A stretch of DNA of 64,000 bases from Gorsachius magnificus (GCA_034008185.1 CM067109.1:30288885-30352884); one strand, 5' to 3'; positions 11,618 to 26,300 are shown, counted from the first letter of the stretch. Numbers and translations: made by a program. Notes: generated by a model from the sequence alone, not told the origin.

Positions 11618-14144
11618 GTAAGGCGAGGCATGATGTCCTAGGGATTGTGCAATGGTAAATATCATGTCATGGCAGTAGGTTGAAGGATAGTGATATAATA
11701 TATTAATATATTAACAGGGTCACAATAAATCTGTATTGCATAAAGGAAGATAGGTCCTGTCATGGACAAATAATCAGTTAAAAATTAGTAAAGTAGGTGT
11801 AGGAGGAAGTGGTCAGTGGATGAGAGTTACCAGTGTTTTTCCACAGAGATCTGTTCATAGACCTCTGCTGTTGAGTATATTTGTCAAAGACCTGGAAAAG
11901 GAGTGATAAGATTTGGTGATGGGACAGAATTGTTTAGGGTAGTGAGAGTGGAAGTTGTCTGTGAAGAGTGGCAGAAAGACCCCTAAAGTGTGAGTGACAA
12001 GTCACTGGATGGCGGATGATGTTGAGTCAGTATGTGTAAAGAGAGGCACACGGGGGCAAAAAAATAACCCTAGGTTGCTGAGTAAAAGGAGGTGCTGTGG
12101 AGTTATGATGGATAACTTCATGCAAACATCAAATATGTAGCAATCAGAAAAACAATCAGCAATTAATAGGAAAGCAAGAGAACAGCAATATGCCATTACA
12201 TAAATTGATGGATCACGTATTTGCTCCATGAATTGTGAATGCAGTTCTGATGTCTTTATCTCAGGAAAAGGAAAAGCCTTTGAGAGGGGCAGCAAGGGTA
12301 ATCAAACAGATGAATGGCGTGCAGGAAATCTGAACAAGGAGTGTAGGCCAGGCAGGAGTCTTTCTTCAGTCTGGGAGAGAGATAATTTCAGGGGATGCAG
12401 TCTAGAAAGTCATGAGTAGTACAGAGAAGTGGGGAAGAGATCAGGATTGTATTTTTCCAGTGTAAGAACTTGGGATCTTCAGATGAACCTGTTGGAGGTT
12501 GTTTAAAAGCATTGAGAAAGACAGCGAGTAGTAACTCGCCGTGAGTAGGAGACCTGTGGTCCTCCTTTGGAAGGGTTGCTGGAAGTTAGTGGATTCCTGG
12601 GAGGAGCTGCGTGAGTCACAGGAGAGAAGTCCCAAAGGGCTTCTGAAGACAGAGATATAGCAGCTGGCTCAGTGAGTCCCCTGGACTGGGAATAGTGGGG
12701 GACTGAGAGAGCACTCAGGAGCTGTCATACATATTACACTTCTTGCTTGCTGTAGGTGATTGCTTATGGCCGCTGTTGGAAACAGGCTGCTGAACTAGGA
12801 GGGACGTTAAGTGTCATCCAGTAGGGTCCTGCTTTTGTGTGATGATTCAGATCTATACATGTTGTGTCTTTTGGGGCACCATGATGATTTACCCTGTGTG
12901 CTCCTTCTGTAAGCATCAGGAGTTTTCAGAGTAAGGACAAGGCAGCGTGCAAATGTTCTCTTGCTATGATAGATGTTTATTTGTGAGTTTTAAAGAAGTG
13001 GTGTCAGCTTGTCACCTTATGTCTCCAGTGTAAAACTTGCTCACAGATGAGAAGGAAGTTTGATCCCCCAGGAGCCAAAGCATGATAGGATTGAGTTTTC
13101 GCAAGTCCGTCTGTTCTAAAGGACTGCACAGTTTTAGACACATAAGCAGGCTATATGCTGCACAGAGGCTTTCACAGCTTCTAATACTAATTCTCATTGA
13201 GATGAACTGTGGCAGCTTTTCAGCCATGCAGAGCAGTGCTGTAATCAGCAGTCTGCAAAAGCAAGTGAAGAATAATATATCCAATTTGAAGGCCAGAGAG
13301 TTTTAGGAAAGCAGAAAGAAATACCTTAACTGGAGTTTGGTGAGAATATCATATTTACCACATAGCTGTTGTGGAAAGGGCTAAGTAATGTTAGATAAAG
13401 ATGTGTGGTTGATGTGGTTAGCATCCTTCCTCCAGAAAGTCATGGAATATCAGTAGATCACCTTAGAGTGATACGTAGTCCATTGCAGGCTCTGTTACAC
13501 TGTTGGAACAGGTTCTTACAGTTCTGTAGGAAGTTATCACAGGATAATCTATACAGGCATTTGATAGTCTACCTCTAATTCGGTAACAACCCAACCCTTT
13601 GCGTCCCACCCAGGCTTAAGTACATAACCTGAAGTTTGAAACACCTCCAGACCATTGGCAGAGGGTTAAGTGGATGAACAGCAGAGAGCTAGAGCTAAAA
13701 TTGTTTCAACATCCCAAACATTAGTTCTGTGATGAAGACGTATGTCATGACAGGAACACTGTTTTCATACTTATATCCATGGAAAACACAAAGAATAGAG
13801 GTGCATTTGAATGCCTAGTTCTGGGTTAGATAACTCGTACTAAACCACAGGAATTTTATTGTGCTAAAAGACTATGTATATACTTGGTTTTGTGTTTTGT
13901 AAGCTTAGAGCTATTGGCTTGGAAATGCTAAGAGGTCTCTCTTTTACATTTTCAAGGCTCAGTGTAAAATACTTATTGCTGGAAAGCAGTACCATCTGCA
14001 TGGCATGCACACCATACATGTATAGCTGAATATGTATATGTGTGTGTGCGAGCTTTCTCATTTCTGTAGGCTGAATCTCAGTTCATGGTCTAACTCTCCT
14101 GGAAGCTTTAAAGCCAACTGTTTGCTCTTCCTTTTTAACCCTAG
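11618..14144 (+). other. EPB41L4A: EPB41L4A intron b-c
   Basis: 2.5 kb, gtaagg...ctag. Unique AT-rich sequence with no recognisable repeat or gene; a short TG/TA-rich segment lies at about 14035-14050. Confidence 0.85.
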
Positions 14145-14258
14145 TGGGCTGTATAATTCTCCCAGTGACCGCAATAAATCACCGAAGTTTCCTTATTCTC
14201 GGCGACGGAACCCATCAGGTGGCAGTGAGAATGAGTCTGGGCAGCCAGTCCGGAGGAG
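14145..14258 (+). CDS. EPB41L4A: EPB41L4A coding exon c
   Basis: 114 nt, symmetric phase 2. The acceptor follows a pyrimidine-rich tract (ctttttaaccctag) and the donor is GGAG/gtaaga, a strong site. It encodes [17 protein letters not shown], an SRRR basic patch, then [16 protein letters not shown]. It contains possible proline-directed phosphosites (NSP, KSP). Confidence 0.94.
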
Positions 14259-16114
14259 GTAAGAGCCTGGGGTTAATGACTGTCAACTTCTCACAGCAGG
14301 AAGCTTGAGGTCCTGCATGCTCTTTGCTCAGTAAAGGCTCTTGGAGGCACAGCTGGGTCCTGGGAAAAGGGATACTCTAGGGGCCAGTTGTTAGTAAAAA
14401 AAACCCAAAAAACTGAGCAAGAATACCAGATCTGCTTTTGGAAAGGAAGCTTTGGTCAGGCTTTTTTTTTGCTTGTGTGCTGTTCTGGGTGCTAGGAAAA
14501 TTATGTTAAAAATATGAGAAATTGCATTATTGGCATGTGCAAGATCCTTTCAGCTGCTGCATCTATTTTGCTTTGTGAAGGAAAGGATTGATGGATGTTG
14601 CTTGTCAATTTGCTTCTAATACAGAGCAGTATTTTGTTTTAAATACATTGCTTTGCTTTAAGTGCAACAAAGATTAAACGAATGAGCCATAAAGCTGTCT
14701 TCAAGAGTCCCGTGTGTGAATTACTTTACATTAGAGAGGATGCCAGCAAAAATACAACTGTGAGATACTTAATGTGTTTTTAATGGGTACGTGCTGAACT
14801 GACTGACTTAGAGAAGTAAAATTAAATGGATGCAGATTCTGTGCTATGCATCCTGGAATAGGTCCAAAATGCGAATTACAGGGACAGTTCTGAAGTGATA
14901 CAGTTTTGAGAGTCTGCACGTTACCTGGGATATTCGTCCTGCTGAGAAGCTGTTTTCATCATGAAGGTACCCTGGTGCTGTGATCTGCTGTGAGGCATAG
15001 ACAAGCGTAGCTACTGTGCCATACTCACCACAGTCTTCTAGGACTGCCTTACAAGCCAGCACTTCAGAGTTACATCTCCTTCTGACATCTCTGAAGTGAT
15101 TACCTGTTTGGCTTTCAAAACCAGGGTTTGCAAAGGAATCTCTGAAGATGCAGCTATATCTGTGAGGGAATGTAGTTAGATGTGGAGCTTTTATATTTGT
15201 CAGGTTTTTGAGCTGCTCCAGACCTTTTATCTGCCATTAGCTGTCTAGAACAGGAGCAAAGAAACTCAGCCAAGGTGTATGCTTAGTGACCTCTTGCCTG
15301 AGTTAAAGTAAATCAGCGTAGCTCTCTCTAAGTCAATAGAATTATGTTGATTTACCCTGTTGGATAGAGCCCCTGTAAATGCTAATAGCAATGTGTTTCC
15401 TGAATGGCTTTTCTGACTCGTTGCTAGCTTTGTTGTCAGAAGGACTTGTTGTGCTCTGTAAAAACAAAGGGATGGAGATGTGCAGTGCAAAACTGTCTTC
15501 TACCAAGAAAAGAACAGTGCTTGTGCACTGTGCAGTGGGAAATTTTTTGAGATGCAAAGTGTTTATCATCTGGGATTTGCATTTGGCTGATCTACTTGGT
15601 GGACAGGTCAATAGCAAGTTTTCTTTTGGGCCACCGCACCATCAAGATGTTTTTAAAAGTCTTATCTCACATGTGAGGCTGTGAAGACTGACAATAGTAG
15701 GTTAGATTCTAACCTAATTATGTCTTCCTGAATCTTGGTTTTATTCATGCACTTTCCTTTTTCAGCTGTTTAATAACAATAGCCATATTGTTTATGCACT
15801 CTTTACTGGAATTAAGAGGAAAACATCAGGCTTGGCTATGCTGGAAACAGTAGGAAACTCTGAAGGCTAGCATACCATGTTTAACCTTGCAAGTTAGGGG
15901 TGTGCAGTGAGACCTTAAATGGGATCATGCCTTTGCAACTTATTGTAGAGGTGTCCTGAAAAGTTTAAAACAAGCACATGCCCTTTTTTCTCTGCCTTAA
16001 ATCATACTGAAAAAAACCCTTTGTAACTTTTTTTTTTTGGTAAAGATGGGATTTTGTGTGTATTTCTGTTAAGTGACCTGATGGTATTTCATTAAAACTT
16101 CCTTAATGTCACAG
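14259..16114 (+). other. EPB41L4A: EPB41L4A intron c-d
   Basis: 1.86 kb, gtaaga...acag. A 101-codon open frame at 15379-15684 shows no family resemblance and is flanked by stops; I treat it as chance. Nothing else seen. Confidence 0.85.
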
Positions 16115-16162
16115 GAAAAATCAAAACAGTGGTGAAGATTCAGATTTAAAGCAAAGGAGAAG
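16115..16162 (+). CDS. EPB41L4A: EPB41L4A coding exon d (48-nt small exon)
   Basis: 48 nt, symmetric phase 2. The acceptor is gtcacag and the donor is GAAG/gtaaat. It encodes KNQNSGEDSDLKQRR. The acidic GEDSD core is a plausible casein kinase 2-type site. Its small size and in-frame length make it a candidate cassette exon. Confidence 0.92.
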
Positions 16163-19100
16163 GTAAATGTATAATCTGTAGCAGCCATGAAATGATAGCA
16201 AAGGTACTGATCATATTTTACTTTCCTGGATCCCCTCCATTCCTTCCTTCTCCCTCATCTTCTTAAATGTTTAAGAAGATAAAGGCTTGTTGTGTTACGC
16301 CCATTTAATTTTTTCTTTCCTATCTTACTTTTGCCAAAACCCTCTGTAGCAATAACCATCACAGCACAGATTCCTACAAGCTGCCTTGCACATTGCTACT
16401 ACACCATGTTAGAAGTGGTTTGTGGAAATTTACTAAAGGCTTGTCTGCAACTTGAAAGTCAATTCCAGAAGTTTTAGCTTTTGGATTTTGCACCTGCAGA
16501 TTTGTTTTGAGCTCTGTGGCCTCACAGCACACTGCTAATTAGTCTAATTGAAAGTAAGTGTACTATCATTTGAGATGAATTGTCCTGCAGAACGTAGATG
16601 CACAGGCATATGCAACTTCTTGCGGTCTTCCCACTGTCCTGCACAGTTTTTTCTGCATTTTTTCTTAAGCTTCTTGTTTTTTCCTGTGCAGTCTTGACTA
16701 GTTGTCACATTTCCAAATAAAATGCTGGTGTGAATTCAGGTGTGCCCTTCAACAGCTTCAGCCTTTGACAGATGTTTGCATGTGGAGTTCTCTAGTGCCA
16801 CATCTACATGCCATGACTCTGCTGTGCTTCTCCTTGCTCCTCTGCTCCTTCCCTGGCTGCTGGAAAAAGGAGACAGCACAGTGCATTTCAATGTCAGAGT
16901 CTCTTGAAGCTTGCAAAGGAGAGGAGGCATTCCCAGGACCTGATTTCACTGCCGCAGCACAGGAAAGGAGCTCTGGCAGAGACACAAACATCTCTGGGAC
17001 AATCACGGGAAGTCGAGGAAAGTGCTCACCTACTTTGCACCTAATATAAGATAACAGATTATTTTTCTGAAGGATGTTATCATTTATAAGCTCCCAGTGA
17101 TAGTCCCGTGGTGGATGTCCAGCACATAAAACTGAGGGGATTTAGTTAGGCATCTCAGGTCGAAAAACCCAGTGCTCAGAAGAGACCTCTTTGCAAAGGC
17201 TGTGCCCGCTGTATTACATTACAAATATAGAGGTTTGCTGTTGTGTGTTGGAATAGACCTTCTCCACTTCCTCACAATTTCACTAGTTTTCTCTCATTTT
17301 AGTCAGAAAAGGACTGGAGCAGAATATAAGCCTTCTCTCTCAACTCTTTCTCCAAAATACCAAATCCTATAACCCACTCCGCCCCCACAAGCCCCCTCCT
17401 GGGCTGTTTGTTCTGTCTCTTTTGCCAAACTGACTATGCCTTCTTTCTTGCTCCTTGAGTCAGACCATCTAGATAGATATACCACCTGCAAAATATCAAA
17501 TATATTGCATGACCATAAAAACATGAGAAAGGGATGGAGGGTGCTTTGCACTTATCAGAGATCAGGACGATCTCATGTGTTCTTGCACCTGACTTAGGAA
17601 ACCACCTTTGCTTCCATTTTTGCGTATTTTATTCAGATTAGTAAAGGATGATGTTTAATATTCAGTGAAAGATAGTATTCTGTCAGTCAGCATGAGCAGC
17701 TGCCACTCAGCTGACAGCTCAGCAGCCCTGCTGTCTCCCCGCCAGTGCTTTCCTGACAGGGAACACAAGGTAACTTGATGTGCTGTACCCAAAAGGTGGA
17801 TCAGATTTCCATTCCTGAAAAGCCAGAAAAAGGGTTATCTTGAATTTGAGCAAATAGGATGTTTTGCATTGCACTTCTGCCGTTGTGTGATTTTTGCTGC
17901 CTTCATACCTCATGGAATAAATGGCATAAATCAGAGTAAGAAAATACTTGAAGTGCTGAGAAATGTAAAAGAAAAGGGTTGCTCCAATGACCTAGAAGTG
18001 TGAAAGAACAGTGTTGCTTGGATGACCTAGTAATGTTGAGATTCAAGATTAGTGCAATACTTACTAAGCATCTGATAATGTTTGGGGGGGAAAATGGTGT
18101 ACTTCTGGGCATGTAAGGTCTGCAGTTCTGGGGCATTTATTGCTCTGAACTCTCTGAATGTCTTTGAGCCAGTATTTTTTGGACACCGTCTTTTGACCTT
18201 CCTTCCTTCTTTGGGATTACATTTTTCTGCAGAAACATACACCTTTCTTATCCCTACTTTCAGCTTCACCCAGAAATGTGTATTTTTACCTGGGAAACTG
18301 GCTATCCCGAGCTTCTCAATGGCCTTAAATTAGGAGCCATGAAATTTAGGGATCGGGAGAGGTTTCTGCTTCTCCTCTGGGGAAAGTTCACTTTTCCAAG
18401 TCTGTTGCCTACAGACAGGCTGAGTTGAACTGTTTTTCCTAGGCTTTGGTTGTCCTGTTATTCTAAAACATTGCTGTTTGAGTGGGAGCTATTTGAGTTA
18501 ATGAATTCCTGGTTTAGGAGAGGGGGGAGACCATACTCCACAGACTCTGAGACATTTAATGGCACAGCAATTTGGTAAGACCAACCACAATTCACTGGTA
18601 TTATGGGCAAATTCACAAGACACTCAGCTATGTCAGAACATCTCTAAGAGTGTCCTAGTTTCAGAGACTGAGGGTAGCGCGATGTGTCCCTGACCAGATA
18701 GGACACTCGGGGGAGGCCCATGCTGCCACTATTCTGTTCCCTAGGAAGTCTCTCTCGTCTGCTCTCATCCTGTTCAGGCTCTTCTCCCTGAACTGTTAGA
18801 ATGTGCAGTGAGCAGGTGCTTGTCAGCAGCCTCCAACCTTCCTATGAAATGCTTCCCCTTACCGGTTACCTACACCTAATGAACTGCCTTCACTCCTCAG
18901 CTTGTTCAAGGTGTAGTTCAACAAATCTGTTCTCCTACAAAAGTGGCATGTCAAAGAGCAAAAGAAAAGCCAGGAGGCACTGTGAAAGTATGTGTGTCTG
19001 CCAACAGCATCAGGGGTCATCCCCTTATATCTCCTATTTCGTGCCCAGAGACATCAGAAGAAAATTTCTGTTTTCCATCACAGCAAAATCATCACTGTTT

Positions 19101-20242
19101 CTAACTCCTGATATCCTAAATCCTTCTAGGCCAGCTCATTGTTAATATTGGTCAACTTTCCCCACTAATCAGCTGGGCTGTCAGTGCTGCAGAGAAACGT
19201 GCCTTTCTTTGGATGTATTCAGAGACTATCATCACACTTAAAGAATGGTTCAGACCAGGTTTTGATGGGAGTGTCAGCCCAGCGGTACAGTAACAGAGCC
19301 CTAGTTTCTAGGACCAGAGCCCTGACAACAGGTTTGTCTGCTCCAAAATGTTGATTGGTGGCAATCAAGGATTTAAGGGTTTTGAATAGTAGTGGCCAAG
19401 CACTTCTCTCTACTGAGAGGAGTTTGTCTGTAGGCAGGCATATGCCCATGTTCTTCTTGAAGTTCAGCATCAGCCTCTTCCACCAGTAATAAATAGTAGT
19501 AAGTAGTCAGAGCCATAAATGTCACCTTACCATTTGCAGCTTTGCAGTCAGAGGTGATACAGAAGTAGCTGCTTTATTTCTTTTTCCTCACCTTTGTAGG
19601 TGTACATCAGGTCATCCCAAAGCTGCGCTGATACACACACCTCCCAATGTGTGCACTTTGGCCTTTCTGTACTTAGAAAGATCAGCAGAATCACAGTGCT
19701 AGTGGTGTTTTCTTCCATGCTGTGTGACACTTGAAAAATGGTAGGAACTTACTAGAAGCCGGATGGAAGTTGAAGTGAATAAAAAGGACAGATCTCATGA
19801 GTACTTTGTTTTACCAGCAAAACCAGAATTAGTGTGTTGGTGGGTGTCCCAGAATGTGCAAGAAGAGCCAGAATGCATACACTTGAAAGAGAACACACTT
19901 CACACCTCAAAGAAGCATTTCACCATGGCATATACACAAAGAAAGCTGAGAAATAAAATAAAATAAAACAAATGAACAAAAATGCAGTGCAATGATTCAA
20001 AAGGAAAGTGGCACTCACCTGACACTGTGCTCTGGGTGCACTGCCTTTGAACCAGTTATTCCCAATCAATTCATGAGAAAAAGGTAATATGACTTCTGGG
20101 TGTAGACAAGCCCTGTAGAGTCTTTTAATTCTGATTTTCCTAGTAATGTCTTTGCAGTGTTGTTCATTCCTTGTTTATAACTTCATTACTTCATATGTTA
20201 GTGGATAAATTCACCTTGAGATGTTGCTTTTCTCCTCTCTAG
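16163..20242 (+). other. EPB41L4A: EPB41L4A intron d-e
   Basis: 4.1 kb, gtaaat...ctag. It holds only chance ORFs and an imperfect 35-bp tandem repeat at about 17965-18034. No mobile element was recognised. Confidence 0.85.
17965..18034. repeat. Imperfect 35-bp tandem repeat
   Basis: Two diverged units, each with a GTTGCT and GATGACCTAG-like core 35 bases apart (CAATGACCTAG in the first, GGATGACCTAG in the second). In intron d-e; no function seen. Confidence 0.55.
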
Positions 20243-20320
20243 ATCGCGTTCTCGCTGTAACACCAGCAGCGGCAGTGAATCAGAAAATTCCAACAGAGAG
20301 CATCGGAAGAAGAGAAACAG
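20243..20320 (+). CDS. EPB41L4A: EPB41L4A coding exon e (RS-rich)
   Basis: 78 nt, symmetric phase 2. The acceptor follows a good pyrimidine tract (tctcctctctag); the donor AACAG/gtgacc is weaker than its neighbours. It encodes SRSRCNTSSGSESENSN, then REHRKKRNR. Together with the end of exon d it forms an RRRSRSR run that resembles RS-protein or nuclear-localisation basic clusters; that function is inferred. Confidence 0.93.
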
Positions 20321-23300
20321 GTGACCTTTATAATATTTTAGACATAGAGACATGAAACACAAACAAATGGAGATGGAATTCTCTGAGATAAACCTAGTAA
20401 GAAGGAATCTAACATGTTTTATATGCATACAGTCCTCCTGAGGTAGCTTAAGGTCCTTTTTTGAATAAGAGAGATAATTGCCAAAATACTATAGGTGTAT
20501 GCAATGAATGCATATGCTCCTGTTGCTTGAGGACTCATTAATGAATGGCAAAATTGAATATGGGTACATTTACAAAAGACCTGCAATATCAATGCGAATA
20601 AAATGGATAGTGTTGATGACAAGATATTCACAGCATATACTTTAATTCCTCAAAAATGTCAAGTGCAGAATTTTAGCAGAAAATAAGCTTTCAAGGAGAA
20701 TAGTCAAAGTATTTTAATGGATCTGAAACTCGGTGTTGTTTTTAAATGCATGCATTTAATTGTAAAAATATTTTTATCTTCCAAAATGTAAAGTGTGGAC
20801 ATAGATGCAAAATGTGTACTGTGTCAGCTTTTAATAGGACAGCAGTAGTTAATATCGAGTGATGCTAGCAAGTTTTGGTTTTTATGTTCTATTTGTCTTC
20901 TTGTTGCTGATATGAAAAACTTAGCATAACAACTGGTTTACTGTAGCAAAAAATTTCCTTTAAACCCACAACTTTTATGTTGCACTTGCAATAACAGCAT
21001 TTGAGAGTTATTTATGAAAATGTATTTTTAAAAAACACACATAATTTCTTCACATTACATAACCGGAGCATAAAAGAACTGTCACTGGGCAAAAGAGGAA
21101 TTGTTTAAGGCAAATTTTCTAAGAAGCTGTCTGCACAAGCTGACATAGTTTCCTGTTGTCTCACATGCAGTACTGTGAGTGATAAATGATTTTCAGATGT
21201 TTGGAAGCTCTTAGAAATAATGATATGGTAGATAGTGCTGCAGAAGTATGCAGTGTAACAGTATTTTAAGCATGACTTGCAGTAGTTAAAGAGATGCTAA
21301 AGAATCATTGTGACTTTCAGATGGGCTAGTACAAGCATAGCTGAGCCATGAGATTTCTGTGGAGTTTATTTAAATCAGAGCACAGACTTGTGAGACACTC
21401 GGCTAACAATAACCTAGTGTGCATGGAAGATTCGTTTTCCAGGTGAGCTCTGAAGTTTGAATGAAATGCTGAGTATAGATTCAGTGATCAGCAGGTAAAT
21501 GGTATTTTGTATCCCTTTCTCATAGAACACTCTTGCCAGGTTTTTTTCTCCTGTGAAACTTCTTGTTCAGGGAGCTCTACAAGCAAGTGAAGGAAATTAG
21601 AGACTGACCACAAGAATGTTTTTAAGAGCTTCTTGCAATATAAAGATTGAATTGTAAGAAGGATTAAGTACTGCTTATCATTTTCTGAAGAATAAAAGGG
21701 CCTTTACCAAACCTTCCTCACCTCATGGAAAAGTGCTTAACATTAAAAAGAAAAAAAATCAATTTATGTGGATTTTTTTATGTTTTTCACATTTTCGGGA
21801 ATGTAGGATACATCAAAAATGTTATGTTGCAGCACCTCTTACTCTTAGGTGGTCACTTGAAATCAGACCAGATGAAAAGTCATTATCAGTGTTAAAGTAA
21901 ACAAGTACTAAATGAGCTGGAGATCTGGAACTTTTTCCTTGCCATCAGGTGCAGGGAAACCACCAGTCATGATGAATTCCTGCATACTGTTAGCAGCCAC
22001 AGCAGGAATATAATAAGCTGAAAGGGTATAGGTGCTGAATAGCTTTCCTGTTAGCAGAGATGAGCCAGCCCTACCAGGGTTAAATGGGACAATATAATGA
22101 GGCTTGCAACTGCTGTTACTCAAGTTTTACCTGTTGCATAGATTAATACTAATTTATTTTCCAGTACAATAATCAAGTCCCTGGCACAAGCAGACACAAG
22201 GTTGTATTGTTATATTGGAATAAAATGACTGAATACTCACATTACCCAAAAGAATCCGCTTCTGATCACAGAAGATTAGAATTTATTGTTCACATGAGAA
22301 TAGATCACTGAACTATTTATCACAAGAAAACAAATTATCAGAAAAAAACCCCAGAAACGCAGATGAGAACTTCTGGGAGAAGGTTACAGAATGACTGAAT
22401 GGTTGAGGTTGGCATGGTCCTCTGGAGGCCATCTGGTCCAACCCCCTGCTCAAGCAGGGCCATCTAGAGCCAGCTGCCCAAGAGCACTCCCAGATGGCTT
22501 TTGAGTATCTCCAAGGATGGAGACTCCACCACCTTGCTGAGCAACCTGTGCTAGCACTTGGTCACCCTCACAGTGAAAAAGTGTTGCCTGATGCTCAGAG
22601 GGAACCTCCTGTGTTTCAGTCTGTGCCCATTGCCTCTGGTCACCACTGGGAAGAGCCTGGCTCCACCCTCTCTGCACCCTACCTGCAGGTATTTATACAC
22701 ATTGGTGAGATCCCCCTGAGCCTTCTCTTCTCCACACTGAACAGTCCCAGCTCTCTCAGCCTTTCCTCCTAGGAGAGATGGTCTAGTCCCTTTATCATCT
22801 TTGTGTTGCCCTTTGTGGGACTGTCTCTGGTGTGTCCGTGTCTGTCTTGTACTGAGGAGCCCAGCACTGGACACAGCACTCCAGGTTTCGCCTCACCAGT
22901 GCTGAGTAGAGGGGAAGGATCACCTCCCTCAACCTGCTGGCAATAATTTGCCTAATGCAACCCAGTTTACCATTCAGCTTCTTTGCTGCAAGCACATGTT
23001 GCTGGCTTATGTTCAAGTTGGTGTCCATGGGGATGCCCAGGTCCTTTTCTGCAAAGCTGCTTTTCATCTGGGTGGCTCCTGGCATGCCCTGGTGTCTGGG
23101 GTCTTTCCTCCCAGGTGCAGGACTTTGCACTTCCCCTTGTTGAACTGTATGAGGTTCCTGTCACCGCATTTCTCCTGCCTCTATGGATGGCAGCACAACC
23201 CTCTGGTGTATCACACCCTCTTCCCATGACGAGTGTCGTGATGGTGATGGTGTCATCAGCAAACTTGCTGAGGGTGCACTGTGCCCCATCGTCCAGATCA

Positions 23301-26300
23301 TTAATGAAGATGTTAAACAGTATTGGACCCAGTATTGACCCCTGGGGTACACCACTAGTTACTGGCCTCCAATTAAACTTTATGCCTCTGATCACCTCCC
23401 TCTGGGTCTGGCTGTTCAGCCAGTTTTCAATACACCTCACTGTCTGCTCATCCAGCCCATACTTCACCATCTTCTCTATGAGGATGAGACAGCATTGAAA
23501 GCCTTCCTGAAGTCCAGGTAGACAATATCCACTGATATCCCCTCATCTACCAAGCCAGTCATTTTATTGTAGAAGTTTCTCAACTTGGTAAAGCATGACT
23601 TCCCCTTGGTGAATCTGTGCTGACTACTCCTGGTTACTCTCTTGCCCTTCATATGCCTGGAAGTGGTTTCAAGGATTAGCTGCTCCATCACCGTTATGGA
23701 GATTGAGGTGAGATTGACCAGCCTGTAGTTCCCCAGGTGCTCTGTCTTGCCCTTCTTGAAGACGAGTGACATTTGCTTTCCTATAGTCTTTGGGCACTTC
23801 CGCCAATTGCCAGGATCATTCCAAGATCCCTGAGAGAGGCCTTGCAATGACATCAACCATCTCCCTCTGCACCCATGGGCTCTTGGACGTACTGATGCCC
23901 AATTTGCTTAAGTCTTTCCTGACCTGATCCTCATTCACCAAGGTTACGTCTTCCTTGCTCCAGCCTTTCCCCCTGGTGTCTGGGTTCTGGGATTCCTGAA
24001 AGCCAGTCTTGCTATTAAAGACTGAGGTGAAGAAGGCATTCAGTACCTCAGCCTTTTCCATGTCCTGCATCATCAGGTCCCCTGCCTCATTCAGCAGCAG
24101 GCCCTACCCTTCCTTTTGTCACCTGTTTACTTACAGAAGCCCTTGTTGCCTTTGACATCCCTGGCCAGATTCAATTCCATGTGAGCTTTGGCTTCCTTAA
24201 CTTCATCCCTGCATGCTTGGGTAATGTCTCTATATTTTCTCCCACGTTACCTTCCCCTGTTTCCACCTTACAAATGCTTCCTTTCTGTGTTTGAGTTTTT
24301 CTAGGAGGTCCTTGTTCATCCATGCAGGCCTCCTGACGTTTTTGCCTGGCTTCCTACTTGCTGGGATGGGCTTCTCTTGAGTTTGGATGAGGTGATCCTT
24401 GAGTATTAACCAGCTTCCTTGGGCCCCTTGTCCTTCCAGGGCCTTATCCCACTGGACTTTTCCAAGGAGATCTTTGAAAAGGCCAGAGCTTGCTCTCCTG
24501 AAGCCCAGGCTTGTGATCTTGGTTTTTGCCCTCCTCTCTCCTCTCAGGGTCCTGAATTCCACCATCTCATGGTCACCAAAGCCAAGGCCACCTTTGACCT
24601 TCACGTACACTCATGGTTGTACATTGCACCTAAATTATAAGTTTACACTCAAATATTTTGAATGAGATTTCAAGAATAAAGTCTTCAGAGTTGCTTGTCT
24701 TAAGAGAATTTATCACTGCATAAATGTAGCTTGCTATCATATCACCTGAAATAGGGAAAAAACATCTCTAAGTCAACAGATGAGTGGTGATAGTCTTACA
24801 ACTTTTCATTTTACCATGAAGTCTTCCTGTAAACAATGCCTAATTTGTCACTGTGATAGCTATTAGCTCAGCTGGATTTGCTTCACATGCCACTAACAAG
24901 AATTCTGTTTTTATAGGACATAAATCAACTTGTTCCTTTGTAGCAGCAAAACCTGAAAAGAATGAAAGGAGAGTTGCAATGGACTTTGGGGACTTTGCCC
25001 CCAAATTGTTATGATTTCATTGATCATTGTAGAGATTGTTACCTTGGTCATCCTTTACATTGTTAAATGTGAGCACAGTACTTTCTTTGCAGCTGCAAAA
25101 TGAACATTTTATTGCTTCCTATCTCCGTCTAGTAAAGTTCTGCTGTGGTACACCATACTTTGTGCTGATACTCCGTGTTTTAATAGCTGCCATGCTACTT
25201 TATATATTTAGATTTTTGGTATTTTGCTCAGATTGCAGAGATAAATGACAATGATGAACAGTGTTGTATGTTACAACAAGCAGAAGAAAGGAAACAGAGC
25301 AGAAATCTGAAGTACTTGGAGATAAATGAATGCATTGCTAAGGGCTGTGCATGCCACGCAGCAGTAGATGCTAATCTGCTAGATTAGTAGAATGGACTGG
25401 AGCAGAAATGGATGTGTTTACTCCCTTAATGGGAGGTCATTCGTGGTCAGCGTGGAAGTGTGGCTTCAAACATGGAGGTGCAGGATCTCATGTGCTTGGT
25501 GCCAGAGTACAGACCTTCTGCTCTGTTGCGTTGTGTGGGTTTCCTGAGAAGAATGAGTAGCTCTCGGTTATTTTATGGCAAGCATCTGAATGCCCCTTTC
25601 AGAGCACAGCTGTCTACTTGACCTGTTAGAAGTTGTTGTTCGGGAGATACGGGGCGAGGTACTGGCAAGTGGGCAGACCCACCACCCATGGCAGCCATGT
25701 GTCTTCTTTTTGTGCAAGGGACTGCCATATGCATGAGGCAGTTGATAATGTTTCTACCATGTGGGATGATTGCTGTCTCCACAAAGTGGATTACTTGGGA
25801 TGAAAATCACAATTCATTACTTGTTGCTGTGTGAGTCTTCCACAAAATCCTTAGACAGAAGTTTATGTTAATCCCTGTCACCTGATTACAGGTTTAAAAA
25901 GACTTGCTTAGAAATCAAACCCTAATGTTGTGGTCTTCTCCAGATGCTCAGTGCCATTTGGTAGAGTTGTGGCCCTTTACAGTAGTTGGCGATCCAGCTC
26001 AAAATTCATTATGCATGTGAGAGAAGATCCTATTAAAGGAAAAGGAGCAGCCTGCATAGCCAGTTTAGCCTGATACAATTCAAAACTCAAGGAGAAAAGT
26101 ACATCTGTAGTGAAGAGCAACAACAACAACAGCATGCTTTGCATTTTCTATCAGTCGCGTCTCCAGTGTAATCCCTTTATCTCTGTTGGCTTGTGTGTTT
26201 GTTTTACCTGTCAGTCTTCCTATTTCTTGATAAGCTCCTCTGGTTTCTTCAGTATGCCAGTCATACTGTCCTGTCAGAACCCACTCTTGGAGTGATATTT

